In this document: positions 54,295 to 63,655 of the stretch, one piece after another
Layout of the letters: each line of letters begins with the position of its first letter
Numbering within the stretch: the stretch's first letter is position 1
From: Paenibacillus oceani
GTDB taxonomy: Bacteria; Bacillota; Bacilli; Paenibacillales; NBRC-103111
Direction of reading: 5' to 3'
Length of the DNA: 64,000 bases
Assembly (NCBI RefSeq): GCF_014705615.1
Contig: NZ_JACXJA010000026.1
Location: 62,001 to 126,000, forward strand
The notes under the pieces: model-generated
Databases searched by the model: none
What the model saw: only the letters and a program-made list of their open reading frames with translations
Told to the model about the DNA's origin: nothing
Position numbers and translations under genes: made by a program

Positions 54295-55271
54295 CGGAGG
54301 CGCTCATTCAAGCCAGCTCGCTGACCAAGCATTATCCCGTTCCGAGGCAGAAGCTGTTCGAGAAGCGGCACATGCTGCGGGCGGTGGACGGTGTTTCGTT
54401 TCGGATCGCGGAGGGGGAAATATTCGGACTGGTCGGCGAAAGCGGCTGCGGCAAATCGACGACGGGCCAACTGCTCGTGCAGCTTGTGAAGCAGACGGGC
54501 GGAGAGCTCTTCTACCAGGGCCGGAACATAAGCGAGCTGTCGGACGGCGAGATGAAATCGCTGCGCAGAGACATTCAGATCGTCTTTCAAGACCCGTATT
54601 CGTCCCTGAATCCGAAGAAGACGATCGGCTGGATTCTCGAAGAGCCGCTGATCATTCATCGGATCGGCGACAAACGGTCGAGGCGGAAAATCGTCGCGGA
54701 GACGCTGGAGCAGGTCGGCCTCGACCCCAGCTATGCGGGCCGGTATCCGCACGAGCTGAGCGGAGGACAGAGGCAGCGTGTCGGCATCGCCGCGGCTCTC
54801 GTGCTTACGCCCAGGTTCATCGTCATCGACGAAGCGGTCTCCGCGCTCGACGTATCCGTGCAATCGCAAATTTTGAACCTGCTCAAGGAGCTGCAGCAGA
54901 AGCGGGGATTAACGTATTTGTTCATCTCCCACGATCTGAACGTCGTCGAATATATCAGCGACCGGGTAGGCGTTATGTATTTGGGGAAAATGGTGGAGAT
55001 TTTCACAGTCGGCGAGGCCGGGGACGGCCCGCTTCATCCTTACACGCGGGCGCTATTCTCGTCGATCCCGGACGTGAAGATGAAGCGGGAACGGGTGACG
55101 CTCCAGGGCGAGGTGCCGAGTCCGATCCATCCGCCCGGCGGCTGCGCGTTCCATCCGAGGTGTCCGCTGGCGACGGACAAGTGCCGCGTAACCGCTCCGG
55201 AATTAAGGCGCGTTGCGGCCGGGCACGAAGTCAGCTGCCATTTATACGAGGAGGCGAACGATACACCGTGA
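54291..55271 (+). CDS. Oligopeptide-type ABC ATPase (DppF/OppF-like)
   Basis: About 326 residues from ATG 54291, overlapping the OppD-like stop, with GGAGGG upstream. Walker A is GESGCGKSTTGQ near residue 50, the signature is LSGGQRQRVGIAAALV, and Walker B is FIVIDEAVSALDVSVQ; Ala replaces Pro in the usual DEPVSALD. It ends with GGCAFHPRCPLATDKCRVTAPEL, the Cys-containing oligopeptide tail. It completes the importer, so this operon carries its own energising subunits. Confidence 0.94.
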
Positions 55272-56083
55272 AATTGGGCGTCATATCGGATTTGCACGTG
55301 GATCTTAACGAGCTTGACGGCGAGCCGCCGATCGAAGAAGCACTGCTGGAGGTCGCCGCCGAGCGCGGCCTGGACGGCTTGATTATTGCCGGAGACATCT
55401 CGAACGACATGAACCGGAGCCTCGCCGTCCTTCATGAATTAAAGGAACGGTGCGGCTTCCCCGTTATGTTCGTTCCGGGTAATCACGATTACTGGAGCAA
55501 GGACAACGGAATCCGCGACACGTGGCACATTTACCGGCAATTGCAATCGTTCGAAGGATGCTTGAGCGAGAGACCCTGCGAGCTGGATAACGGCTGGGTC
55601 GTCGTCGGCGGCTCGGGCTGGTACGATTACACGATGGGAGAGCCCGACTACTCGTTCGACGATTTCGAGCGGATGCACGCGATGGACCGGACGTGGCAGG
55701 ACAGCATCTATGTCGCGTGGGGGAGGAGCAACCGCGATATTCACCGGTACTTCTACGAACGTCTGGAGCGGGAGCTGGCGGAGCACCAGGGTAAGCCGAT
55801 TGTGATGGTTACGCATATGCTGACGCATCCGTATTTTAAAGTGCCGATGCCGCATCCGCAATGGTCGTACTTCAATGCGTTTCTGGGAAGTACGGAGTAT
55901 GCCGAGCTCTACCGGCGTTACGGCGTGCGTTACGGAATTATGGGGCATGTCCATTACCGGAAACGGCACACGGATCGGGGAACGGAGATGATCTGCGCTT
56001 GTCTCGGATACCGCAAGGAGTGGCGGAAGGCGTCTGCGGTTGAGGAGATCCGGGATTGCTTGCAGACGATTGTTTTGGTTTAA
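55268..56083 (+). CDS. Calcineurin-like metallophosphoesterase
   Basis: A 271-residue protein from GTG 55268, overlapping the OppF-like stop (GTGA). The di-metal signature is complete: GVISDLHVDL (D-x-H), LIIAGDISNDM (GD), FVPGNHDYW (GNHD), then VMVTHMLTHPYF and MGHVHYRK (GH-x-H). It hydrolyses phosphoesters; no signal peptide is present, so it is cytoplasmic. It is the last gene of the operon, followed by a terminator. Together with the HAD and MBL enzymes it makes three hydrolases around one importer. Confidence 0.9.
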   Translation: MKLGVISDLHVDLNELDGEPPIEEALLEVAAERGLDGLIIAGDISNDMNRSLAVLHELKERCGFPVMFVPGNHDYWSKDNGIRDTWHIYRQLQSFEGCLSERPCELDNGWVVVGGSGWYDYTMGEPDYSFDDFERMHAMDRTWQDSIYVAWGRSNRDIHRYFYERLERELAEHQGKPIVMVTHMLTHPYFKVPMPHPQWSYFNAFLGSTEYAELYRRYGVRYGIMGHVHYRKRHTDRGTEMICACLGYRKEWRKASAVEEIRDCLQTIVLV

Positions 56084-56106
56084 CCTATAGATTCGCGCGA
56101 CAGCGG

Positions 56107-56138
56107 ACCGTCCGGGTGGTTATGACCGGACGGTTTTT
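56107..56138 (+). terminator. Intrinsic terminator of the RpiR/Opp operon
   Basis: ACCGTCCGG (56107-56115) pairs with CCGGACGGT (56126-56134), then TTTTCG. It lies 24 nt past the metallophosphoesterase stop. Confidence 0.8.
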
Positions 56139-56200
56139 CGTCTGTGCTGCTCGGCCTCGTACGTCCCCTGCTTAGGAGCGGGGAAGGAGTCGAACGGGTG

Positions 56201-56411
56201 AATAGGGGTGGTTTGTACCTCTTATTTTGCCCGAAACCTGCTTGGGTGGCGGAATAAGAGCGGTTTGAGGCTCTTAAAATTCGCGGAAATGGGGCAAACG
56301 TGTCCTGCTGGTTGAAGTAAGGGGCGCAAACCGCTCTTAAACGCCTCGGCACCCCGACTAGGCCGAAAATAGAGGGTGCAAAAAACCGTTATTTTCGTGC
56401 TGGAGCTGTCG
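56201..56411 (+). repeat. About 210-bp dispersed repeat, copy 2 (right of the RpiR operon)
   Basis: It starts AATAGGGGTGGTTTGTACCT and ends TTATTTTCGTGCTGGAGC. It shares the module order and orientation of 47019-47230, including the inverted GTAAGGGGCGCAAACCGCTC. By eye most positions agree; differences are scattered, so the copies are old. It fills much of the gap between the operon terminator and speE. Confidence 0.85.
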
Positions 56412-56505
56412 GCGGAGCATAATTTTTTTACCGAGCCGCAGCCGTTAAATAACTCTTTCGCCGAAGCTTTTGGGCTGTACAACGTTCCAACCCCCGTTTT
56501 TTTGA

Positions 56506-56511
56506 TACAAT
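56506..56511 (+). promoter_or_regulatory. -10 box upstream of speE
   Basis: TACAAT at 56506-56511, in a TTTTTTTGATACAATAG context, lies 30 nt before the ATG at 56542. A good -35 box is not seen. Confidence 0.45.
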
Positions 56512-56541
56512 AGATTAGATTACGATTAGGGGAGGTTGAAA

Positions 56542-57432
56542 ATGGTACGGTTACCAAAGTATATTCATAACTCACAGGGTACACTGTGGTTGACCGAGGA
56601 CGAAAGGGACAATCTGAAAATCAGCTACCGCATCAAGGAAGTATTGTTTGAGGAATCGAGCCCGTTTCAGCATGTGATGGTGCTGGATTCGTTCGATTTC
56701 GGTCCCATGCTCGTGCTCGACGGCGTCGTGCAGACGACTTCGAAGGACGGACACATCTACAACGAGATGATTACCCACGTTCCGTTAACGTTCCACCCGA
56801 AGCCCAAGGATGTGCTGATCATCGGAGGGGGCGACTGCGGCGCCGCCAAAGAAGCGGCCAAGTATGAGGGGGTCGAACGGATCGATCTGGTCGAGATCGA
56901 CGAAGCCGTCGTGAGAGCCAGCAAGCTGTACATGCCGGAAGTGTCCGGCAACTTGTCCGATTCCAGAGTCAAGTATCATTACGCCGACGGCGTTGATTTT
57001 GCCAAGAAGCAGTCCGCCGCCTACGATGTCATTATCGTCGATTCGTCCGATCCGGTCGGACCGGCGCAGCAATTGTTCGAACCCGCCTTCTACGAAAGCC
57101 TGCACCGGGCTTTGCGCGAAGACGGCTTGATGGTATGTCAAAGCCAATCCCCGATTTTCCACGGCGACGTTTTGGAGCAGACGTACCGCCGGATCGGGAA
57201 CATTTTCCCTTACTGCCGCCTATACACGGCTGTCGTACCGACTTACCCGGGGGGCTTGTGGAGCTTTACGATCGGCTCCAAGCGAGAGCTCCCCGCTCCG
57301 GAACGAATCCGTTTCGATAAATCAGCGCTGTATGCAAACGAAGAATTGATTCGCCGCTGCTTTTCCTTGCCCGCCTTCCTGAAAGAGAGACTGGAGCTTC
57401 CGCTGAACGTAAGCGCGGGCCTGGCTCAATAG
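56542..57432 (+). CDS. speE: Spermidine synthase
   Basis: About 296 residues from ATG 56542 behind GGGGAGG. It transfers the aminopropyl group of decarboxylated S-adenosylmethionine to putrescine. The family features are present in order: LVLDGVVQTTSKDGHIYNEMITHVPL (substrate Tyr and His), VLIIGGGDCGAAKEAAKY (nucleotide-binding loop), VEIDEAVVRASKLYMP, and DVIIVDSSDPVGPAQQLFEPAFYESL with the catalytic Asp. GGGDCGAA replaces the commoner GGGDGGT, a variation that may affect cofactor fit. It is a single gene with its own terminator; no speD or ornithine/arginine gene is near. Confidence 0.93.
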   Translation: MVRLPKYIHNSQGTLWLTEDERDNLKISYRIKEVLFEESSPFQHVMVLDSFDFGPMLVLDGVVQTTSKDGHIYNEMITHVPLTFHPKPKDVLIIGGGDCGAAKEAAKYEGVERIDLVEIDEAVVRASKLYMPEVSGNLSDSRVKYHYADGVDFAKKQSAAYDVIIVDSSDPVGPAQQLFEPAFYESLHRALREDGLMVCQSQSPIFHGDVLEQTYRRIGNIFPYCRLYTAVVPTYPGGLWSFTIGSKRELPAPERIRFDKSALYANEELIRRCFSLPAFLKERLELPLNVSAGLAQ

Positions 57433-57488
57433 CCGGGACCGGGGCGGGCGCGGAAAGCGAAGCCGTGCGGCAGAATCGCATAAACGAC

Positions 57489-57529
57489 AAAACGGGAGGA
57501 TGGCCGTTCGGCCACTCTCCCGTTTTTTT
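57489..57529. terminator. Terminator between convergent speE and the S-layer glycosidase
   Basis: AAAACGGGAG near 57489-57498 pairs with CTCCCGTTTTTTT ending at 57529, with an inner GGCCGTTCGGCC hairpin. Poly-T on the plus strand and poly-A on the other make it usable in both directions. Confidence 0.85.
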
Positions 57530-57557
57530 GTTAGTTGAAGTGCAGTCTGCCTATGTT

Positions 57558-60500
57558 CTAGCGGTCCATCAAACCGAACTGGATCGCCAGACGTTTCAGG
57601 ATAACGACGGCTTGCGCGCGGCTCGATTGCTGCTTCGGCTCGAACGCGTCGTCGCTCATTCCGTTCATCAAGCCTTCGGCGACAGCGAAAGCGGCTGCGT
57701 TTCTAGCCCAGTCGCTGATCGCGGAGGCGTCCGCGAACGGCTGCAAGGCACTCGCTGTTCCTTTGGCAGGCTGGCTCGTGACGAAGGCGGCAGCGCGTTC
57801 GGCCAGAACGGCCAGTTCCTCGCGGCTGATCACCTGGTTCGGACGGAACGAGCCGTCCTCGTAACCGTTGATCAGTCCGGCGCCGGCTGCCGCAGCTACC
57901 GCTTGCGCATACCAGTCGCCCGAACGCACGTCGTGAAACGAGGCGTCGTCCTGGCGTTCGGTCAGACCGAGCGCACGGACGAGCAGCGCTGCGAATTCGG
58001 CCCGGGTAATCGGGCGGTCAGGAGCGAATTCGCGATCCGTAACGCCCTTAGCCAGCAGCTTCGAGGCCAGCAGATCGATATCGGCCTGCGCCCAGTGGCC
58101 TTGCGTATCCTGGAAAGCTTTGTCGGCTGCAACAATCGCGTACAGGCTGTTGCCGGTCCGCTTGATCGTTACGATCGTTTTGCCGTCTGCTTGCTTGAAC
58201 CGGGCCGGTACGAACGTCATCTCCCCGGTGACCGGATCGAATACGACTGCGGTGGCATAGCTCGGTACACCGCCCGAAAGGGCAATCGAGCGTTCCACGT
58301 ACCGGTTGCCGAAATCACGGACTTCCAGCGACTCGCTTCCGGCTTGGACGAGGATACGGAAATCATAGACGTCCCCGATCATTTCGCCGCCTTCCGCTTT
58401 TATCGCATCCGCGACAGGTTTTGCATCCGCTCCGGATTTTTTCTCGATCGAGAGCGTAACTTGAAGGTCGTCCACTTTGGCGCCGAGCCTGGCGGCCAGC
58501 GCAGCGCTATCAAGCAGATCGGCCGGCAGCTTGTAGCTGACATCGCCGACTTTTACGGTAAGCACCGCGCCCGCTACCGAATCGGCGGCCTTGACGAGAT
58601 CTTGCAGGGAAAGCGTCACGAGAGCGGTCGGCTTCGTGGCCGGCACTTCGACGACGATTTCTTTCGCTGCGCCGCCTTGCTTCTTCAGCGCGTCCAGCGC
58701 TTGAGCGATCGCCTTCGCGTCCAGGGCTACTTTCATGGCAGGCTTGCCTTGAGCGTCGGTCGTCTCGGATGCGGTCGAAGGCAGGACTACGCCGCCGTCA
58801 ACCGGCTTCGGCTCCGGAGACGGTGTGGACGGTCCCGGTCCGAATCCTCCGCCGGTGGAAGGGGAGGTCGAATCGTCCGGCTCTTCCGTGCTGCCCGGCG
58901 TGTACGTCAGCTGGATCGACTTCTCGTTTGTTTTCATCCCATCGACATAAACGGCGAAGGTGACGGTGTTGCTGCCTTGCTGCAGTTGGACGGTACCGGT
59001 GAAATCACCGTTCGTTGCGACTGCAGCGGCCGTATTGTTCAGGCTGACGGCGACATCGGTTCCGGCGCCGAGCAGTTTGACATGTCCCTTGATCTGCGGG
59101 TAAGCGGTCGATACGGTCTTGCCGTCGTACGCCATGTATCCGGAAAGGGCGGCGGCCCGGATGTCGTCCCCGACGTTGTACGAATTGGCTACGAGCTGAC
59201 GCTTCGTGCGTACCCCGTTCTCGTCGAGCGCGGAGATGACCATGCCACCCGCAGGAATCGCGCTGTTGTTGTCCTCTGGTGCGCCCCAGTTCCAGCTGAT
59301 CGCCTGCGTTTTATTGGCGATCTTCGTTACTTTGCCGGTCGCGTCGGCTACGACTTCGACGCCGAAACGGTTCGCGCCGGTCGACGTGCCGAACTCTTCG
59401 TTGTACACGTTCAAGTCGCCGGAATTCCGGCTGACGTTGTAATAGCTGCCTTCGATAAAGGAAGAAGGATGGCCCGGCTTGCTCATGCCGATCTGATAAT
59501 CTTTCACATACGCTTCGTTGTCGATGGACGCTTTCACAATCGGCCAGTTGGCGAGCGAAGCGTCAAACAGCATCAGGCCGTTCGAGCCGCCCAGCGCCGT
59601 TTGGAAAATTTCCCGCTGCAGGGCAGGGGACTGCAAGTCCGCAAGCGCCATCCCGGCATACAGCGGCACTTCGCCGTTCGTGACGATCGAGTCCAGCGTC
59701 AGATACCGCTGAATCTCCGGCGTTGTGCTGTAGTAAGTGCCGACCATCAGGAAATCCAGCGCATGGATATATCCGGTCTGATAATACTCATTCGTATAAA
59801 TCGAATCGTTCGGGAACTTCAGACGGCTGTCATAGCGGAAGTTTTTGCTTCCCCAGTGAACCCCGTTCAAGTAATAAGACTCAAACCAGGCGCCGACATA
59901 GGCCGACGTTTGGATCTTCTTCCCTTTGGAGGACGAGTAGCGGTCGACCAGGTCGCGCGTTTCCTCCACGAAGCTTGCGATCGTGCCGGAGCGGAACTCC
60001 CACCAGTCCTGGAGAAGCGGACCGTCCACCCGTTTGCCGTCCACATAACGGAAGATATCGTCCGGCCATTTCGTAAGCGTTTTGCTGCGCTGCTGCAGGA
60101 ACGTTTCGAACTTCGCTTTCGTCAAATCGCTGAAATCGGCGGTTTCGTTGTCGTAACGGCCGCGGTCGAGAATGATGCCGTCGACGTTGTAGTTTTTCAA
60201 CACTTCCTCGAACGTCTTCAGCTGGAAGTCGCGGACTTCGTCATTCGAAGGATTGACGAACAGGACCGCTGCGCCGCCGGAACCTCCGGTTAGCCCTTTT
60301 TGGCCGTAGGCGCTTTCTCTCAGACGTTTGATTGCCCCGTTGTCTTCCGGACGGAAAACCCGCTCTTCCCAGTCCAGATGCTGGTCGATCACGGCAAAGT
60401 CTTTCACCGCGATGGACCCTTCGGCGAATACGTTAAAGGCTGCATGTACTTTCAGTCCGAGCGCATGGCCGTGCTGTAAAAACAGCTCCAGCAAGTCCAG

Positions 60501-62231
60501 ATCGGGATTGGAGCCTTTCCGGTCGCTGGCTACCATCTCGCTGACGTAAGGGCGATGGGTCAGATCGCTTTGTTTGTAAGAGACGTAACCTTCAACCCCT
60601 TTGACGTCAAACGCGATGTCGGTCACGCCGGCTTCCTTCGCTTGGGTAAGGAAGTGAAGGACGCTTTGGCTCGACTGGAATTTCTTCGCGTTGGCCGCCT
60701 GGTCGACCCACAAAATGATTTGCTTGTCCGAAGTCAGGGAAGGCCGGCTGAATACGACGATCGATTTGCGGTCCAGCTCGTTTCCGTTTTTGGACAAGAC
60801 GGCGTCGAGATAATTCGGTCCGGCCGCGAGCTCTGCGGTATGCTGGAACGTGCCGTCCGGTTGCAAGGCGACCGTATTGCCGCCGATCGTCAGGGAAGCG
60901 CCGGTCGGATTCGTAATTTTACCGGCGATCGTCGTCCGCGTATCGGCTGTCGTAAACATCGAGAGCCCGTCCAGCTGCATTCTCGGGACAGCGCCCGTAC
61001 CGCTCATTAGGTCGGTGACGGAGACGACGTTGCCGTTTTTGCGCAGCTTCACCAGATCGCCGACTTTGAATTTGGTCGCCAAATATTTCTTGATGTCATA
61101 CGAGTTGTAGCTGTTGTCTTGCGCCATGACGACATAGCCGCCCTGCGGAATCTCCAACTCGCCTCCGACCCACGACGGCGCGCTGTTGCCGCTGGCCGGA
61201 TTGATCATCTTGGTTACTTTGCTGTCCTTGTCTACCTGAATCGCCACGTTAAAGGCGGGCACTTGAATTTTCGAGCCGTATTCGGGAGTGAACAAGGCAA
61301 TAATATTGGATATGCTCGTCACATCTTTGTCGATGTAATTGATCGGTTTCTTCGGTCCTTCGACGACGATCGTAATGTCCTCCGGAGGAGCCTCGATCTC
61401 GATCAGGTCGCCGCTCTGCTTCTGATACACGAGCTGCAGCTCCGTTTCTTGCAGTACGGCGGCATTTTTCAGCAGCTGGACGGATACGGTATTGCCACCC
61501 TCGACCAGCGTCACCGTCTGGCTGAACGCTCCGTCGGCCCCGACTGCAACCGGCGTGCCGCCTACTGTGACGGACAGCCCGGCGTCCGGCTTATAGTTCA
61601 GCACCTTGCCCTGCACATTGTATGTGGCGGTCGTTACCGTCGCTCCCTCTGCCCCTTGGACTTGCAGGCTCGGCAGGTTCAGGACGTATTCCGGGGTGAC
61701 CGGTGCTCCGCCGTGCTGGAGGAAAACCGTATCGCCCGCTTGGAACGCATGGTACAGCGCTTTGCGGAAATTTTTACTAGCCCAGCTGTTGTCGGAGGCC
61801 AGAATGATGAACCCGCCCGGCGGAATCGCGACAGTTTGATCAGGTTCCCATGCTACAGGCGCGTTGTTGGTCGGATTGAGGCCTCCGGTCGGGCCTGCGA
61901 CCTTAAGGACGACGCCTTGTGCGTCCACCTGGATCGCTGCGTTGTTCTTTTTCACTTTCACCACGTTGCTGTTGCCTGCCACATTGGTGACCGGCGTCCC
62001 GCTTGTAAAGATCGCGAGATAGTCCGATTTCTGAGGATTGTCCACATCGACGTTAATGTGGTTTACTAACAGCTTCTTGCTTCCGTCCTGCGTCACGGCA
62101 TACACCGCATTGCTGACGGCAGCGCTTTCATCGCCGCCCGCCGCTTGCGCCGTCGTTCCGAGATTCGGAAACAGCGAGACTAGCAGACAGACGACGAGGA
62201 GCACGCTCCACCTGGCCGTATTTTTACGCAA
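57558..62231 (-). CDS. Giant S-layer-anchored protein with GHL10 glycosidase-like domain
   Basis: About 1557 residues. TTG 62231 is preceded by GGAAGGTGG at ideal spacing; ATG 62276 has no good site. A signal peptide (WSVLLVVCLLVSLF to AQAAGG) is followed by two tandem blocks, each an unnamed domain ending IPPGGFIILASDNSW/IPQGGYVVMAQDNSY plus an Ig-like domain. Residues about 500-910 hold a TIM-barrel GHL10-type glycosidase domain (TDIAFDVKGVEGYVSY, LGLKVHAAFNVF, VDGIILDRGRYDNETADFSD). A third block (IPAGGMVISALDENG) and Ig domain follow. The C-terminus has a Pro/Ser linker, a beta region and three SLH domains from about 1370 on (FQDTQGHWAQADI, FHDVRSGDWYAQAV, DASAISDWARNAA). It acts outside the cell, anchored to wall polymers. 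Confidence 0.9.
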   Translation of the reverse strand: MRKNTARWSVLLVVCLLVSLFPNLGTTAQAAGGDESAAVSNAVYAVTQDGSKKLLVNHINVDVDNPQKSDYLAIFTSGTPVTNVAGNSNVVKVKKNNAAIQVDAQGVVLKVAGPTGGLNPTNNAPVAWEPDQTVAIPPGGFIILASDNSWASKNFRKALYHAFQAGDTVFLQHGGAPVTPEYVLNLPSLQVQGAEGATVTTATYNVQGKVLNYKPDAGLSVTVGGTPVAVGADGAFSQTVTLVEGGNTVSVQLLKNAAVLQETELQLVYQKQSGDLIEIEAPPEDITIVVEGPKKPINYIDKDVTSISNIIALFTPEYGSKIQVPAFNVAIQVDKDSKVTKMINPASGNSAPSWVGGELEIPQGGYVVMAQDNSYNSYDIKKYLATKFKVGDLVKLRKNGNVVSVTDLMSGTGAVPRMQLDGLSMFTTADTRTTIAGKITNPTGASLTIGGNTVALQPDGTFQHTAELAAGPNYLDAVLSKNGNELDRKSIVVFSRPSLTSDKQIILWVDQAANAKKFQSSQSVLHFLTQAKEAGVTDIAFDVKGVEGYVSYKQSDLTHRPYVSEMVASDRKGSNPDLDLLELFLQHGHALGLKVHAAFNVFAEGSIAVKDFAVIDQHLDWEERVFRPEDNGAIKRLRESAYGQKGLTGGSGGAAVLFVNPSNDEVRDFQLKTFEEVLKNYNVDGIILDRGRYDNETADFSDLTKAKFETFLQQRSKTLTKWPDDIFRYVDGKRVDGPLLQDWWEFRSGTIASFVEETRDLVDRYSSSKGKKIQTSAYVGAWFESYYLNGVHWGSKNFRYDSRLKFPNDSIYTNEYYQTGYIHALDFLMVGTYYSTTPEIQRYLTLDSIVTNGEVPLYAGMALADLQSPALQREIFQTALGGSNGLMLFDASLANWPIVKASIDNEAYVKDYQIGMSKPGHPSSFIEGSYYNVSRNSGDLNVYNEEFGTSTGANRFGVEVVADATGKVTKIANKTQAISWNWGAPEDNNSAIPAGGMVISALDENGVRTKRQLVANSYNVGDDIRAAALSGYMAYDGKTVSTAYPQIKGHVKLLGAGTDVAVSLNNTAAAVATNGDFTGTVQLQQGSNTVTFAVYVDGMKTNEKSIQLTYTPGSTEEPDDSTSPSTGGGFGPGPSTPSPEPKPVDGGVVLPSTASETTDAQGKPAMKVALDAKAIAQALDALKKQGGAAKEIVVEVPATKPTALVTLSLQDLVKAADSVAGAVLTVKVGDVSYKLPADLLDSAALAARLGAKVDDLQVTLSIEKKSGADAKPVADAIKAEGGEMIGDVYDFRILVQAGSESLEVRDFGNRYVERSIALSGGVPSYATAVVFDPVTGEMTFVPARFKQADGKTIVTIKRTGNSLYAIVAADKAFQDTQGHWAQADIDLLASKLLAKGVTDREFAPDRPITRAEFAALLVRALGLTERQDDASFHDVRSGDWYAQAVAAAAGAGLINGYEDGSFRPNQVISREELAVLAERAAAFVTSQPAKGTASALQPFADASAISDWARNAAAFAVAEGLMNGMSDDAFEPKQQSSRAQAVVILKRLAIQFGLMDR

Positions 62232-62276
62232 TTTTTTCCACCTTCCCTTTTCTGGTTGTTTGGAATACGGTTTCAT

Positions 62277-62705
62277 TATAGGTGGGCGCGGTATCCTCTT
62301 ATAGAGCAGATGATGACAACTTTTGGCACTATGATGACATTCTAATTCAAGTCCGCACTTCGGCGGGACTCCCCCGAAGCCTTAGTGTTACGGAAGTCCC
62401 GATAGGCTCGGGACGTTGGAACTACTTGTACTGCCGGTGGAGAAAACGGCTGATTTTTTTCGGATACAGCTATTGACCCTCCTCTGAGGGGAGCCCCTAA
62501 ATTTGATTTATACGGTTAGATATGCTGGATTCGGTGGAAGTGGACGCCCAAGGCGGCCTTTTCGCGATTCGCCGGCGGTCGCGCGTAGAAATCTAATAAA
62601 TAGGATTTACAACTTGACCGGACGGAGGAGGGAAAATTATCCTGTTACTGAGAGCGATACTACCTGTGATTGAAGATTCGGAGCGCGAATTAAAGGAGAC
62701 ATGTC
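62277..62705. other. Divergent intergenic region
   Basis: About 430 bp with no supported gene; it carries the promoters of the S-layer glycosidase (minus) and the GNAT gene (plus). A GGCGGGACTCCCCCGAAG/CGGAAGTCCCGATAGG patch near 62362-62405 has local inverted symmetry. No clear -35/-10 pair was found. Confidence 0.45.
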
Positions 62706-63614
62706 GTGAGTCACAACTACCAGTATGATTTCGAGTGGAATTACAATGCGGATGAACCGAAAAGAGAGCGGCTGTTTCCGTTGTTCAAAGCGGTATTCAA
62801 TATGAAAGAATCGGACCTCAAGGCGTTATACGCAAGCGGATTCGCTAATCCTACGTACACCCCGTTTACTTATTTCCATGATGGCATTGCGGTTGCCAAC
62901 GTTTCAATGTTCGAGCTGCCGATGAGGATCGGCGGGCGGAGGGTGAATGCGGCGGGCATCCAATCGGTCATGACCGACCCCGGGCACAGGGGGAGGGGAT
63001 TGTTTCGTCAATTGTTTGAGACGATGCTGACTGAGCTGGACCGGCGGCATGAGGCGGGCTTTTTATTTACCGATTCGCCGCGGCTGTATGAAGGCTTCGG
63101 TTTCAGGGAAGTCGAAGAAACGTTCTTCGTCTCTCCCTATCGATATCGTCCGGGCGGACCAAGCACACGAAGCATACGGAGCATACCGAGTTTAAGGAAG
63201 CTGAGCTTAACCAATGCAGAAGATGTGCAGGTGATCCAGGAACAATTCCGGCAACATGCGCCCGTATCGTCTGTTTTTGCTCCAATGTCGCACGGCGCAT
63301 CCTTTTATTTGAACATGCTCGATCCGCAGTTGCAGTCCAACTTGTATTACTCCGAGCAGCTTAAGGCGTTGATTGTTTGTAAATTTGAAGGCGAGACCCT
63401 GAAGCTGTACGACATCGTCGGGAGGCGGATACCGAAACTTGATGAAGCGGCCGCGGCGATTGGCGAACCGGTATCGAAGGTGGAATGTTATTTTCATCCG
63501 GACCTGCTTCATCCGGGGCCATGGACGCCGATACCTTCTCCGGGTCATTTGATGGTAAGGGGGGCTATCGAGCTTCCGAAGCAGATTCACTTTCCGATTA
63601 CGGCTGCTTTTTAA
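62706..63614 (+). CDS. GNAT-family acetyltransferase, Eis-like
   Basis: A 302-residue protein from GTG 62706 with AAAGGAG upstream; the ATG at 62700 meets a stop after two codons. The first 150 residues have a GNAT fold with VNAAGIQSVMTDPGHRGRGLFRQLFETMLTEL (acetyl-CoA loop at R-G-R-G) and RLYEGFGFREVEETFF. The second half resembles the extra GNAT-like and sterol-carrier-like parts of Eis-type enzymes. Acceptor unknown. Confidence 0.82.
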   Translation: MSHNYQYDFEWNYNADEPKRERLFPLFKAVFNMKESDLKALYASGFANPTYTPFTYFHDGIAVANVSMFELPMRIGGRRVNAAGIQSVMTDPGHRGRGLFRQLFETMLTELDRRHEAGFLFTDSPRLYEGFGFREVEETFFVSPYRYRPGGPSTRSIRSIPSLRKLSLTNAEDVQVIQEQFRQHAPVSSVFAPMSHGASFYLNMLDPQLQSNLYYSEQLKALIVCKFEGETLKLYDIVGRRIPKLDEAAAAIGEPVSKVECYFHPDLLHPGPWTPIPSPGHLMVRGAIELPKQIHFPITAAF

Positions 63615-63655
63615 GTCTTTTTGAAAAAAATATATCGGTGAAGGATGTGCTTCCA

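Noticed and set aside
57465-60293. 942-codon plus-strand open frame antisense to the S-layer glycosidase
   Set aside because: It mirrors the codon bias of the opposite gene, is Arg/Val/Asp-rich without domains, and spans the terminator; the minus-strand gene has a signal peptide, GHL10 and SLH domains.
61119-62069. 316-codon plus-strand open frame
   Set aside because: Same reason: a shadow of the S-layer glycosidase with low-complexity RRxxV composition.
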